A DNA stretch of 64,000 nt from Fodinibacter sp963763015 (GCA_963763015.1 CAVXML010000006.1:310001-374000), one strand, 5' to 3'. Positions 33,946 to 44,916 are shown, counted from the stretch's first letter. Numbers and translations are program-made. The notes: generated by a model not told the origin, from the sequence alone.

Positions 33946-35874
33946 TCAGGGGCGGTCGCTCGTGAGCCAGAGCACCGCGTACGGCGGGAGCCACACGTTC
34001 CCGTCGTCGCCCCACGGCAGGGCGATTCCGGTGATCTCGTCGACGGCGTCGGCCACCCCGAGCTCGCGCACGCGCCCGCCCGGCCACGACCGCCACTGCG
34101 GGCTCACGTTGTAGACGCCCACGAACCGCCCCACGGGGTGCTCTCGCACCGTCACCAGGACTCCGGGGTCGTCCACCGGCCCGATCCGGCTCTCGACCGA
34201 CCCGTGCAGGTGGGGGAGGCGGGTCCGTGCACGCACGAGCTCGACGAGGTCGGTGAAGACCCGGCCGGGCACCGTCGCACGGTCGTTCCGTTGCTCGGCG
34301 CGCACCCAGTCAAGCCGCGGCCGGTGGGTCCAGCGGTTGTCGTCCTCGTGCCCGGGCTCGGACGCCCAGCCCGGGTCGTTGGGCTGGCCGAGCTCGTCAC
34401 CGCTCCAGATGACGGGGATGCCGCCCCACCCGATCACGACCGCGTGGGCCAGCCGCAGCGCGGATGCCGCCCGCTCCACCTCGGCCGGACTGCTCGCCGA
34501 CTCCAGCCCGACCAGCGATGCCGCGGTCCCGCTCGTGCGCCGGTCCTCGGTCTCGGGGTTGTGCTGGAACACCAGCCCGCGTGCCGGGGACCCTGGGAAC
34601 CTCCCGGCGTACCAGTCGGCGAGGAAGCTCCGGTGCGCGTGACCGCCGAGGCCCACGGCGGCGGCATCCTCGTCCATGATCGCCCAGCCGATGTCGTCGT
34701 GGCAGCGCAGGTAGGTCAGCCAGGTCGCCGACGGGGGCTTCGGGGGCAGCGAGTTGAGGGCGTGCTCCGCGAGCCGCACGTCGCGCGAGGCGAGCATCGA
34801 CCACACGTGGACCATGACGCTGTTGTGGTAGGCGAGGTCGCTGACCTTGCCCGAGTACGAGCCGCTGCCGAGGTAGTCGAGCAGCTTGGTGGGCGCCACG
34901 ATGGCCTCGGCGAGGAAGGCCACCGCCGGGCACGCGATGCGGGTCACCGCCCGGAGCACCTGGGTGATGGCGTGCACCTCGGGCTGGCCCTGGCAGTCGG
35001 TGCCGAGCCGTTTCCACATGAAGGCGAGGGCGTCGAGGCGCAGCACGTCGACGCCCCGGTTGGCGAGGTCGAGGATGATCGACGCGTACTCCCTCAGCAC
35101 CGCCGGGTTGGCCCAGTTGACGTCCCACTGGAACTCGTTGAACGTCGTCCACACCCAGCCCTGGAGCTCCTCCTCCCACGTGAAGTTCCCGGGGGCGAAG
35201 TCAGGGAAGACCTCGGGCAGCGTGCGCTCGAAGGCGTCGGGGCCGGTGCGGTCGGGGAACACGTGGAAGTACTCGCGGTAAGCCGGGTCGCCGGCTCGCG
35301 CGCGCTGGGCCCACTCGTGCTCGCGCGCGACGTGGTTGAGCACCAGGTCGAGGACGAGGCTCATCCCGGCGTCGTGGAGCCGTGCCGCGAGCGCTTCGAG
35401 GTCGTCCAGGGTGCCGAGGTCGGAACGCACCGCGCGGTAGTCGGCCACGGCGTAGCCACCGTCGTTGTCACCCTCGCGAGGGCGCAGCAGCGGCATGAGG
35501 TGGAGGTAGGTGACGCCGAGCTCGCGTAGGTACGGGAGGTGGCCGGCGACCCCGCGCAGGGTCCCCGCGAACCGCTCCGTGTAGGCCGCATACCCCACCA
35601 TCTCGGGGTCCTGGAGCCAGTCGGGGCGCAGCATCCGCTCCAGGTCGCGGACGTGGAGCCGGTCCGAGCGAGCGGCGTACGCGGCGCTGGCCAGGCCCAC
35701 GAGGTCCGCGGCCAGCATCGGTGCCTGCTGGGCCCCGTACAGCGGGGTGAGCCCCGAGAGCAGGTCGGGCCACCAGCGCTCGACCCGCGCCCGGAGCATC
35801 ACCTGCCGCTCCTCGCTCATGCCGGGTGGCACGGGGGCCGTGGGCGGGGGGACCGGGGCTCTCACGGGCGGCAT
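33946..35874 (-). CDS. Amylosucrase-type GH13 glycoside hydrolase
   Basis: About 642 residues, aligned by eye along its whole length with Neisseria-type amylosucrase, which makes alpha-1,4-glucan from sucrose and releases fructose. Conserved GH13 regions are DLVLNHVA (I), GVDVLRLDALAFMWK with the nucleophile Asp (II), FLAEAIVAP with the acid Glu (III) and YLRCHDDIGWAIMDED (IV). ARGLVFQHNPETEDRRTSGTAA and the ending LPPYAVLWL are also amylosucrase-like. Sucrose hydrolase activity is the alternative. No signal peptide is seen. The start is uncertain: ATG at 35874, or an ATG at 35820 (MSEERQ). A LacI-type operator lies 14-27 nt before the first ATG. Confidence 0.82.
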   Translation of the reverse strand: MPPVRAPVPPPTAPVPPGMSEERQVMLRARVERWWPDLLSGLTPLYGAQQAPMLAADLVGLASAAYAARSDRLHVRDLERMLRPDWLQDPEMVGYAAYTERFAGTLRGVAGHLPYLRELGVTYLHLMPLLRPREGDNDGGYAVADYRAVRSDLGTLDDLEALAARLHDAGMSLVLDLVLNHVAREHEWAQRARAGDPAYREYFHVFPDRTGPDAFERTLPEVFPDFAPGNFTWEEELQGWVWTTFNEFQWDVNWANPAVLREYASIILDLANRGVDVLRLDALAFMWKRLGTDCQGQPEVHAITQVLRAVTRIACPAVAFLAEAIVAPTKLLDYLGSGSYSGKVSDLAYHNSVMVHVWSMLASRDVRLAEHALNSLPPKPPSATWLTYLRCHDDIGWAIMDEDAAAVGLGGHAHRSFLADWYAGRFPGSPARGLVFQHNPETEDRRTSGTAASLVGLESASSPAEVERAASALRLAHAVVIGWGGIPVIWSGDELGQPNDPGWASEPGHEDDNRWTHRPRLDWVRAEQRNDRATVPGRVFTDLVELVRARTRLPHLHGSVESRIGPVDDPGVLVTVREHPVGRFVGVYNVSPQWRSWPGGRVRELGVADAVDEITGIALPWGDDGNVWLPPYAVLWLTSDRP

Positions 35875-35887
35875 TCTCGCCGATCTG

Positions 35888-35901
35888 CGGAAGCGTTTCC
35901 A
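35888..35901 (-). promoter_or_regulatory. LacI-family type operator upstream of the amylosucrase gene
   Basis: On the minus strand the site reads TGGAAACGCTTCCG, very close to the palindromic LacI/GalR-family consensus with its central CG (TGGAAACGCTTCCA). Its place just upstream of a sugar enzyme suggests repression by a LacI-type sugar sensor encoded elsewhere, as none is in this window. Confidence 0.6.
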
Positions 35902-35987
35902 CCGCGGACGTCGGGAGGCCGCCGCCGGGGGCAGAGGCCGAGCGGGCACGGGCACCTGCGACGCTGCGCCCCGGCCGCGCGCGAGGT

Positions 35988-37973
<1,986 letters not shown>

Positions 37974-37979
37974 CGGTCC

Positions 37980-37985
37980 ACCGTA
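37980..37985 (-). promoter_or_regulatory. -10-like TACGGT, leaderless start for the DUF255 gene
   Basis: On the minus strand TACGGT is followed by 6 nt and the ATG at 37973. Confidence 0.5.
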
Positions 37986-38021
37986 TGCCGGGGCTCGCCG
38001 CGGAGTGGCCGGGCCGGCGGG

Positions 38022-38933
38022 TCAGTCGTCCAGGGCCTTCGCGAGCGCGATGCTGAAGGACACCTCGTGGGCGTTCCCGTCGTCGAGCGCCCAGACGGCC
38101 TCGATGCCGCAGCGGACGATCGTCCACAGCCGCGCGACGTCCGCGTCGATGCCGGCCGCGTCGCAGACCAGCTCCACGCGCCGCCGGACCGACCACCGGA
38201 ACGCCGCCCCGGTGCCCAGCTCGTCGGTACGGTTGCGCAGCACGGCGTGCAGCTCGAACCCGGGATGGCCCCCGATCGGCTGGGGGTCGATGGCCAGCCA
38301 GGGCTCGCGGACGCCGGCGAGGACGTTCTCGTAGTGCAGGTCGCCATGAAGCAGGGCCTCGTCGCCTGGCAGCTGGCGCACGAGCTCACGGTGCAGCCCG
38401 ACCGCCCGGGAGACGAACCGGCGCGGCAGCGAGTCGCGCCGCTGCAGCTCGTCGATCCACCCCTGCGACCACGGCCCCAGCCGGCGCAAGGGCGGTGGTG
38501 CCGGTCGGTGCAGCCGGGCCAGCAGCGACCCGATGACCGTGCATGCCTCCTCCACGTCGACCCGGCTGAGGTCGCGGGTCGCGTCGAGGCGTTCGAGGAG
38601 CAGTGCCCCGCGGGACGGCTCCGCCGCGACGAGCCGCACGGCTCCGTTGCCCGCCCAGTGCCGGAGGGCCAGTGGCTCGCCGTCGGTGTCCTCGCTCGGC
38701 CTGACCAGCTTCAGGACCAGTGGCTGGCCGTCCCGCGTGACCGGGGCGACGACCGCGGTCCAGCCGGTGCGCAGCTCGCCGTCGGCCTCGAGGTCCCACC
38801 TCGAGAACTGCTCCTCGAGCAGGCGTTGTGCCCGCGCCGCCCAGGCCGCACCCGAGGGACCACCCTCGGCGGGGAGGCGGGAGATCCACTCCAGCCACTC
38901 CAGCGGAATGACGGGAACGCCCGGTGCACTCAC
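38022..38933 (-). CDS. APH(6)-like aminoglycoside/hydroxyurea phosphotransferase family kinase
   Basis: A 303-residue kinase-fold protein. The catalytic loop is LLHGDLHYENVL and the metal-binding aspartate is in LAIDPQPIGGHPGFEL; both match the streptomycin 6-kinase type (PF04655-like) more than protein kinases. The N-lobe lysine is in QPLVLKLVRP. Members inactivate streptomycin or hydroxyurea in producers, but many chromosomal homologues have unknown substrates, so resistance is not proven. The GTG at 38933 overlaps the stop of the upstream ferritin-like gene (GTGA), so the pair is coupled. Confidence 0.78.
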   Translation of the reverse strand: MSAPGVPVIPLEWLEWISRLPAEGGPSGAAWAARAQRLLEEQFSRWDLEADGELRTGWTAVVAPVTRDGQPLVLKLVRPSEDTDGEPLALRHWAGNGAVRLVAAEPSRGALLLERLDATRDLSRVDVEEACTVIGSLLARLHRPAPPPLRRLGPWSQGWIDELQRRDSLPRRFVSRAVGLHRELVRQLPGDEALLHGDLHYENVLAGVREPWLAIDPQPIGGHPGFELHAVLRNRTDELGTGAAFRWSVRRRVELVCDAAGIDADVARLWTIVRCGIEAVWALDDGNAHEVSFSIALAKALDD

Positions 38934-39891
38934 TCCAGGCCCGGGAAGGGCAGCAGGTCCAGGCCCCACCGGTGCGCCTCGACCTCGACGGTCCCGAGCC
39001 ACCGGGTCACGGCAGCCATCCCGAGGACGCCGGCCGCGGTGACGACCGGTTCGAGGTGCGGCCCGTACCCGGCACGCAGCGCCTCGTGAACCTCGCGGGC
39101 CAGCCGGGCGGCATCGGCCGGGGTGCGGACCTCGAAGGGGAGCGGATGGCCGAGGTCCTGCTCCGGGTGGGCGCCACCGGCCACCTGGTCGGCGAGCAGG
39201 CCGCGCAGCGCCTGGAGGCTGGTGTCCGACCGGGCGCGCTGGCTCCCCGTGGACCGGGCACTCACGACCTCGAGGAGCCAGATCGCGGCGGCCGTCTCCC
39301 GGGCGAGCTCGGCCACCGGCGCGGCATCCACCGGATCCAGGGGAACGCGGGGTGGCCGTCCGGCGAGCAGGGCCGCGGCGGCATACCGCTGGGCGTGCAG
39401 TGCCGCCACGGGGGCCCGCAGGTCCCTGCCTGACACCCGCGAGGTCTCCGGCCGACGCGGCTGCCGCGCCCTCGTCCGCCGCCAACGCCGCGACCGCCCG
39501 AGCGGTGGGCGCCACCGAGGGGCTCGGGGCTGCCGGACCCGGTCGGTGTCGCCGTCCTGGTGGCCGGCGCCGCGTCGAGGGCGGACAACGGCACCTGCTG
39601 GCGCGCGAGCGTGGTGCGCAGCACCGTGTGCTGACGGCGGTGGAGCGCGGCGAGGTCGCCACCGAGGTCGCCCCCGAGCGCAGCGGCCTCGTCGGCCAGG
39701 GCGGCGGTGTCACGGGTGAGGGCCACGAGCTCCGCCTCTGCGGGGACGGGCGTTCTCGTCGGCACGAGCGGAAGCTTCGGGGCGCCGTCCTCGAGCCGGA
39801 TGCCGCACGAGGCGGACGGCAGCGCTGCAGCGCCCAGCGCGGTGGCGAGAAGAGCGCGACGGGGCACCGGCCCACCTGCTCCCTGCGCCAT
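38930..39891 (-). pseudogene. Ferritin-like (DUF4439-type) lipoprotein gene with apparent frameshifts
   Basis: The N-terminal half reads MAQGAGGPVPRRALLATALG, with a twin-arginine-free signal and lipobox-like SASC, then helical sequence (ALTRDTAALADEAAALGGD). The reading frame then becomes Gly/Arg-rich near 39540. Coding-like sequence continues in a second frame (SVAPTARAVAALAADEGAAA) and then in a third from about 39436 to the stop at 38930 (VAALHAQRYAAAALLAG). The full span is 962 nt, two bases over a multiple of three, consistent with two single-base insertions about 100 nt apart. It could be a real pseudogene or sequencing error. A good GGGAGG ribosome site precedes the ATG. Such proteins are usually encoded beside rimP in actinobacteria. 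Confidence 0.65.
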
Positions 39892-39935
39892 GCGCGCATC
39901 CTCCCACGGCGCCCCGAGGGCTTCGGGAACTGTCC

Positions 39936-39941
39936 TACAGT
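39936..39941 (+). promoter_or_regulatory. -10-like TACAGT upstream of rimP
   Basis: TACAGT lies 51 nt before the rimP ATG in the divergent gap with the ferritin-like gene. The same hexamer occurs upstream of rbfA and of the 58698 aminotransferase. Confidence 0.4.
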
Positions 39942-39992
39942 GGTGGTCGGCGGCCACCGGCCGACGGTCAAACTGCAGAGAGGAAGGGCCCC

Positions 39993-40511
39993 ATGACCAC
40001 CGCGGAACGCATCCGGCCCGACCTCGAGCAGGCACTCGTCGGCAGCGGCCTCGTGCTCGAGGACGTCACGGTGACCCCGGCGGGGAGGCGCCGCGTGGTG
40101 CGGGTCCTCATCGACCGGGACCTCGGTGGCCGCGAGACCGTCACCGAGCGCACCGAGCCGCTCTCGCTCGACGAGGTGGCCGACGCCACCCGGCTCGTGG
40201 GGGAGGCCCTCGACCGTTCCGACGCGCTGGGGGAGCAGGCCTACACCCTGGAGGTGTCGTCCCCGGGCGTCGGCCGACCCCTCACCGAGCCGCGCCACTT
40301 CCAACGCAACATCGGCCGCCTGGTCACGGCTCGGCACGACGGTGCCGAGACCACCGGTCGGGTGACCGCTGCCGACGCGGCGCAGGTGACCCTGGAGGTG
40401 CCGGCCAGCCGGAGCAGTCCGGCCCGCACCCAGACCATCCCGTATGCCGGGATCGAGCGCGCGGTCGTGCAGGTCGAGTTCGCCCGCCCCGACGAGACTC
40501 CGGAGAGCTGA
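39993..40511 (+). CDS. rimP: Ribosome maturation factor RimP
   Basis: Assists 30S subunit assembly in the cytoplasm. The 172-residue protein has the N-terminal alpha/beta domain (LVGSGLVLEDVTVTPAGRRRVVRVLIDRD, with the usual LSLDEVADATRLVGEALD and YTLEVSSPGVGRPLTEPRHF) and a C-terminal SH3-like domain (LVTARHDGAETTGRVTAADAAQVTLEV). The ATG follows a GGAAGGG stretch. It heads the rimP-nusA-ylxR-infB operon, with nusA starting 1 nt after its stop. Confidence 0.95.
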   Translation: MTTAERIRPDLEQALVGSGLVLEDVTVTPAGRRRVVRVLIDRDLGGRETVTERTEPLSLDEVADATRLVGEALDRSDALGEQAYTLEVSSPGVGRPLTEPRHFQRNIGRLVTARHDGAETTGRVTAADAAQVTLEVPASRSSPARTQTIPYAGIERAVVQVEFARPDETPES

Positions 40512-40512
40512 C

Positions 40513-41664
40513 ATGGACATCGACCTGGCGGCCCTGCGAGCACTCGAGCGGGAGCGCGGCATCTCGCTGGACGTGCTCATCCCCGCCATCGAGCAGGCCC
40601 TGCTCCTGGCGTACCAGCGCACTGAGGGCCATGACCGCCACGCCCGCGCCGAGCTCGACCGCAAGACCGGCCACGTCGTCGTGTGGGCACGCGAGGAGCT
40701 GGAGGCCCCCGTCGTGGACGAGGTGGACGAGGACGGCAACCCGGTTCGTGCGCGGCGTGAGCTCGGCCCGGAGTTCGACGACACCCCCACCGGCTTCGGT
40801 CGCGTCGCGGCGGCGACGGCCCGCCAGGTGATCGTCCAGCGGCTGCGCGACATCGAGGACGAGGCGATCCTCGGGGACTTCAAGGGCCGCGAGGGTGACA
40901 TCGTCGCCGGCATCATCCAGCAGAGCCCCGACCCCCGGCACGTCACGGTCGACTTCGGCAGCGTCGAGGGGATCCTGCCGCTGGCCGAGCAGGTTCCCGG
41001 GGAGTCCTACGTGCACGGCCAGCGCCTGCGCTGCTTCGTGGTCTCGGTGAAGCGCGGGCCCCGCGGTCCCCAGATCGGGCTGTCTCGCACCCATCCCAAC
41101 CTCGTGCGCAAGCTGTTCGCCCTCGAGGTCCCCGAGATCGCCGACGGCAGCGTCGAGATCGCCGCCCTGGCGCGTGAGGCCGGCCACCGCACGAAGATCG
41201 CGGTGCACTCGGCCGTTCCCGGCCTGAACGCCAAGGGCGCCTGCATCGGCCCGATGGGTGCCCGGGTGCGCGCCGTCATGAGCGAGCTGCACGGCGAGAA
41301 GATCGACATCGTCGACTGGTCCGAGGACCCGGCGACCTTCGTCGCCGCCGCCCTCTCGCCCGCTCGGGTGTCCTCCGTCGAGATCGTGGACCGCCAGCTG
41401 CGCTCCGCCCGGGTCGTCGTGCCCGACTACCAGCTCTCGCTCGCCATCGGCCGCGAGGGCCAGAACGCCCGGCTGGCGGCCAAGCTCACCGGGTGGCGGA
41501 TCGACATCCGACCCGACACCGTCGGGCCGGCGCCGGCAGGGCGGCATCCGACAGGGCGGGATTCGGCAGGGCGGGATTCGGCAGGGCGAGGTCCGGCAGG
41601 GCGGGGTCCGGCAGGGCGGGATCCGGCGGGGCCGCACACGGGTGACGCGCCCGACCCCGGGTAG
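40513..41664 (+). CDS. nusA: Transcription elongation/termination factor NusA
   Basis: Binds RNA polymerase and modulates pausing, termination and antitermination. The 383-residue protein starts MDIDLAALRALERERGISLD, then the S1 domain (RHVTVDFGSVEGILPLAEQV) and two KH domains (VPGLNAKGACIGPMGARVRAV and SLAIGREGQNARLAAKLTGW). The acidic repeats of E. coli NusA are absent, as usual in actinobacteria. Unusual is a C-terminal tail of seven Pro/Ser-Ala-Gly-Arg-type pentapeptides (residues 341-375). Overlaps ylxR by 23 nt if that gene starts at 41642. Confidence 0.95.
   Translation: MDIDLAALRALERERGISLDVLIPAIEQALLLAYQRTEGHDRHARAELDRKTGHVVVWAREELEAPVVDEVDEDGNPVRARRELGPEFDDTPTGFGRVAAATARQVIVQRLRDIEDEAILGDFKGREGDIVAGIIQQSPDPRHVTVDFGSVEGILPLAEQVPGESYVHGQRLRCFVVSVKRGPRGPQIGLSRTHPNLVRKLFALEVPEIADGSVEIAALAREAGHRTKIAVHSAVPGLNAKGACIGPMGARVRAVMSELHGEKIDIVDWSEDPATFVAAALSPARVSSVEIVDRQLRSARVVVPDYQLSLAIGREGQNARLAAKLTGWRIDIRPDTVGPAPAGRHPTGRDSAGRDSAGRGPAGRGPAGRDPAGPHTGDAPDPG
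41533..41637 (+). repeat. Seven 15-bp tandem repeats in the 3' end of nusA
   Basis: Units of the type CCGGCAGGGCGGGAT encode PAGRH, PTGRD, SAGRD, SAGRG, PAGRG, PAGRD, PAGPH. Differences between units are single substitutions. The array is in frame, after the second KH domain, and is likely to vary in copy number between strains. Confidence 0.85.
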
Positions 41665-42010
41665 CGGTAGACTGGTGCAGACCGACCGGACTGGACTCCG
41701 GCCCGGACAGCCGGTGCGCACCTGCATCGGGTGTCGTGGGGCGGATAGCCGGTCGGCACTCCTGCGAGTGGTCCTCGGGCCCGGTGCGGGCGGCATCCCT
41801 GTCGTCGTCCCGGACCCCGAGCGCCGTCGTCCGGGACGTGGCGCCTGGCTGCACCCGGTCGTCTCGTGCCTTGACCTGGCCGTCCGCCGTCGGGCGTTCG
41901 GGCGCGCGCTGCGCAGCAGCACGCCACCGGACCACACCGCCATCGCCGACTGGGTCAGGGCACACACGCAGGACCAACCGTCCGAGAGCAAGAACCGAAA
42001 GCGGGTTTGA
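41642..42010 (+). CDS. ylxR: YlxR-family RNA-binding protein
   Basis: Small protein of the YlxR (DUF448) family. The core PVRTCIGCRGADSRSALLRVV with its CxxC and a closing RRRPGRGAWLHPVVSCLDLAVRRRAF region is diagnostic. Family members bind RNA and influence transcription near nusA and infB. The first possible start, GTG 41642, overlaps nusA by 23 nt. GTG 41675 and GTG 41714 are alternatives. A TAGACT hexamer (41668-41673) lies between these, so a shorter protein from an internal promoter is possible. Confidence 0.85.
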   Translation: MTRPTPGSGRLVQTDRTGLRPGQPVRTCIGCRGADSRSALLRVVLGPGAGGIPVVVPDPERRRPGRGAWLHPVVSCLDLAVRRRAFGRALRSSTPPDHTAIADWVRAHTQDQPSESKNRKRV

Positions 42011-42102
42011 CGCTGATGAGCACCCGATGAGTACTCAGCGATGAGCACCCCCCAGCTGTAACGACGGTCCGCGCGCAGAGCCCGGACCTGGACAGGAGAA
42101 AC

Positions 42103-44916
42103 GTGTCTAAAGTCCGTGTGAGCGCACTTGCCAAGGAGCTCGGAGTGACCAGCAAGGTCCTCCTCGAGCGCCTCAACGGCATGGGCGAGTACGTCAAGAG
42201 CGCCAGCTCGACGATCGAGCCCCCTGTGGTGCGGCGCTACCGGGAGAAGTTCCCGGACGACGCGCCCAAGGCCGCCGCCCCCGCAGCGGCGAAGAAGGCC
42301 GCTCCGGCGGCCCCTGCCCCGGCAGCCCCCTCTGCCCCAGCCGCGCGCGACGCCGCGCCGGCGGCGCCGTCGTCGTCGGCTCCGGCGGCCGCGGCGCCCG
42401 CCCAGGCGCCCTCGCGGCCCGCCGAGGTAGCCCCCGCGGCATCCGCACCGTCGGCCCCGGCGGCCGCCGCGCCGGCGCCCGCAGCGCCCGCACCCGCAGC
42501 GCCCGCGCCCGCTCCAGCAGCACCGGCGCCGTCCGCACCGGTGGCACCGGCCGCCCGTGACGCGGGTGGCCAGGGTGCGCCCCGCCCGGCCCCCCGGCCG
42601 GCCAGCGCCCCGCGCCCCGGCAACAACCCGTTCGCCCCGAGCCAGGGGATGGGCCGCACCCGCGAGCCCTCGCCCCGTCCGGGCAACAACCCGTTCGCCC
42701 CGAGCCAGGGGATGCCGCGGCCGCAGAGCCGTCCGGGCGCCCGTCCCGGTGCGGCCGGTGCCGGTGCGGCCGGTCCGCGCCCCAGCGGCTCCCGTCCGAG
42801 CCCCGGCATGATGCCCGACCGCAGCGCGGTCGCCCGTCCCGGTGAGCGTCCCGCCCGCGGCGGCGCGCGCCCCGGTGGTCCCGGTGCCGGTCGTCCCGGT
42901 GCCGGCGGCGGCGCCGGTGGCTTCGGTGGTCGCCCCGGCGGACCCGGCGGCTTCCGCGGTGGTCCCGGTGGCCGTGGCGGCACCCAGGGTGCCTTCGGCC
43001 GCGGTGGCGGTCGTCCCGGCCGCGCCCGCAAGTCCAAGCGCGCCAAGCGCCTCGAGTTCGAGGAGATGCAGGCACCGTCGATCGGTGGCGTCAGCGTCCC
43101 CCGCGGTGACGGCACCACCGTCATCCAGATCCGCCAGGGCGCGAGCCTGTCCGACTTCGCCGACAAGATCGACGCGAACCCGGGCGCCCTCGTCACCGTG
43201 CTGTTCCACCTCGGTGAGATGGCCACGGCGACGCAGAGCCTCGACGAGGACACCTTCCGGCTCCTCGGTGGCGAGCTCGGCTACGACATCCGCATGGTCT
43301 CGCCCGAGGAGGAGGAGCGCGAGCTCTTCGACTCGTTCAACATCGACCTCGAGATCGGGGTCGACACCGAGGACGAGGACGACCTCGAGGCCCGTCCGCC
43401 GGTCGTGACCGTCATGGGTCACGTCGACCACGGAAAGACGCGCCTGCTCGACGCGATCCGCAGCGCCGAGGTCGCCGCCGGCGAGGCCGGTGGCATCACC
43501 CAGCACATCGGTGCCTACCAGATCCACAAGGAGCACGAGGGCGTCGACCGTCCCATCACCTTCATCGACACCCCTGGTCACGAGGCGTTCACCGCCATGC
43601 GTGCCCGTGGTGCCAAGGTGACCGACATCGCCATCCTCGTGGTGGCCGCGGACGACGGCGTCATGCCGCAGACCATCGAGGCGCTCAACCACGCCCAGGC
43701 GGCCGACGTCCCGATCGTCGTCGCGGTCAACAAGATCGACGTCGAGGGTGCCAACCCCGCGAAGATCCGCCAGCAGCTCACCGAGTACAACCTCGTCGCC
43801 GAGGAGTACGGCGGCGAGACGATGTTCGTCGACGTCTCCGCGAAGCAGGGGCAGAACATCGACCAGCTGCTCGAGGCCGTGCTCCTCACGGCCGACGCGG
43901 CGCTCGACCTGCGGGCCAACCCCGAGCGCGACGCCCGCGGCATCGCGATCGAGGCCAACCTCGACAAGGGTCGCGGCGCCACGGCGACCGTGCTCATCCA
44001 GTCGGGCACGCTGCGCGTCGGTGACGCCATCGTGGCGGGCTCCTCGCACGGCCGCGTCCGGGCGATGCTCGACGAGCACGGCAACCAGGTCCCGGAGGCA
44101 CTCCCGTCGCGTCCGGTCCAGGTGCTCGGCCTCTCCACGGTCCCGCGGGCCGGCGACACGTTCGTCGTCGCCCCCGACGACCGCACGGCGCGCCAGATCG
44201 CCGAGAAGCGCGAGGCGGCCGACCGTCAGGCGAGCCTGGCCAAGGCCCGCAAGCGCATCTCGCTCGAGGACCTCAACGAGGCCCTTGCGGCGGGCAAGGT
44301 CGACACCCTCAACCTCATCCTCAAGGGTGACGTGTCGGGTTCGGTCGAGGCGCTCGAGGACGCCCTGCTCCAGATCGACGTGGGCGAGGAGGTCGACCTG
44401 CGCATCATCGACCGCGGCGTCGGCGCGATCACGCTGAACAACATCAACCTCGCGATGGCGTCCAACGCCATCATCATCGGCTTCAACGTGCGGGCCGAGG
44501 GCCAGAACGCCGAGGTGGCCGAGCGTGAGGGCGTCGAGATCCGCTACTACTCGGTCATCTACCAGGCGATCGAGGAGATCGAGCAGGCGCTCAAGGGCAT
44601 GCTCAAGCCGGAGTTCGAGGAGGTCGAGCTCGGCACGGCAGAGATCCGCGAGATCTTCCGGAGCAGCAAGTTCGGCAACATCGCCGGCTCGATCGTGCGC
44701 AGTGGCGAGATCAAGCGCGGCACCCGGGCGCGCATCACCCGGAACGGTGTCGTCGTCGCCGAGAACGTCGAGATCGCCGGGCTGCGCCGGTTCAAGGACG
44801 ACGTCACCGAGGTCCGCGAGGGCTTCGAGTGCGGCATCAACCTCGGGTCGTTCAACGACCTCCAGCTCGAGGACCTCATCAGCACGTACGAGATGCGCGA
44901 GAAGCCCCGGGCCTGA
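42103..44916 (+). CDS. infB: Translation initiation factor IF-2
   Basis: GTPase that positions initiator tRNA on the 30S subunit. The 937-residue protein has an N-terminal IF2-N helix domain (VRVSALAKELGVTSKVLLERL). A long Ala/Pro then Gly/Arg-rich linker runs from about residues 55 to 310, including a duplicated NNPFAPSQGM segment. The G domain follows with GHVDHGKT (G1), DTPGHE (G3) and NKID (G4), then domains II-IV. It starts with GTG after an AGGAG site 5 nt upstream. The low-complexity linker is typical of actinobacteria and is not a sign of transfer. Confidence 0.97.
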   Translation: MSKVRVSALAKELGVTSKVLLERLNGMGEYVKSASSTIEPPVVRRYREKFPDDAPKAAAPAAAKKAAPAAPAPAAPSAPAARDAAPAAPSSSAPAAAAPAQAPSRPAEVAPAASAPSAPAAAAPAPAAPAPAAPAPAPAAPAPSAPVAPAARDAGGQGAPRPAPRPASAPRPGNNPFAPSQGMGRTREPSPRPGNNPFAPSQGMPRPQSRPGARPGAAGAGAAGPRPSGSRPSPGMMPDRSAVARPGERPARGGARPGGPGAGRPGAGGGAGGFGGRPGGPGGFRGGPGGRGGTQGAFGRGGGRPGRARKSKRAKRLEFEEMQAPSIGGVSVPRGDGTTVIQIRQGASLSDFADKIDANPGALVTVLFHLGEMATATQSLDEDTFRLLGGELGYDIRMVSPEEEERELFDSFNIDLEIGVDTEDEDDLEARPPVVTVMGHVDHGKTRLLDAIRSAEVAAGEAGGITQHIGAYQIHKEHEGVDRPITFIDTPGHEAFTAMRARGAKVTDIAILVVAADDGVMPQTIEALNHAQAADVPIVVAVNKIDVEGANPAKIRQQLTEYNLVAEEYGGETMFVDVSAKQGQNIDQLLEAVLLTADAALDLRANPERDARGIAIEANLDKGRGATATVLIQSGTLRVGDAIVAGSSHGRVRAMLDEHGNQVPEALPSRPVQVLGLSTVPRAGDTFVVAPDDRTARQIAEKREAADRQASLAKARKRISLEDLNEALAAGKVDTLNLILKGDVSGSVEALEDALLQIDVGEEVDLRIIDRGVGAITLNNINLAMASNAIIIGFNVRAEGQNAEVAEREGVEIRYYSVIYQAIEEIEQALKGMLKPEFEEVELGTAEIREIFRSSKFGNIAGSIVRSGEIKRGTRARITRNGVVVAENVEIAGLRRFKDDVTEVREGFECGINLGSFNDLQLEDLISTYEMREKPRA

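Noticed and set aside
42250..43070. The Ala/Pro and Gly/Arg stretch of infB as a repeat array or inserted DNA
   Set aside because: Low-complexity linkers with a duplicated NNPFAPSQGM segment are normal for actinobacterial IF-2.
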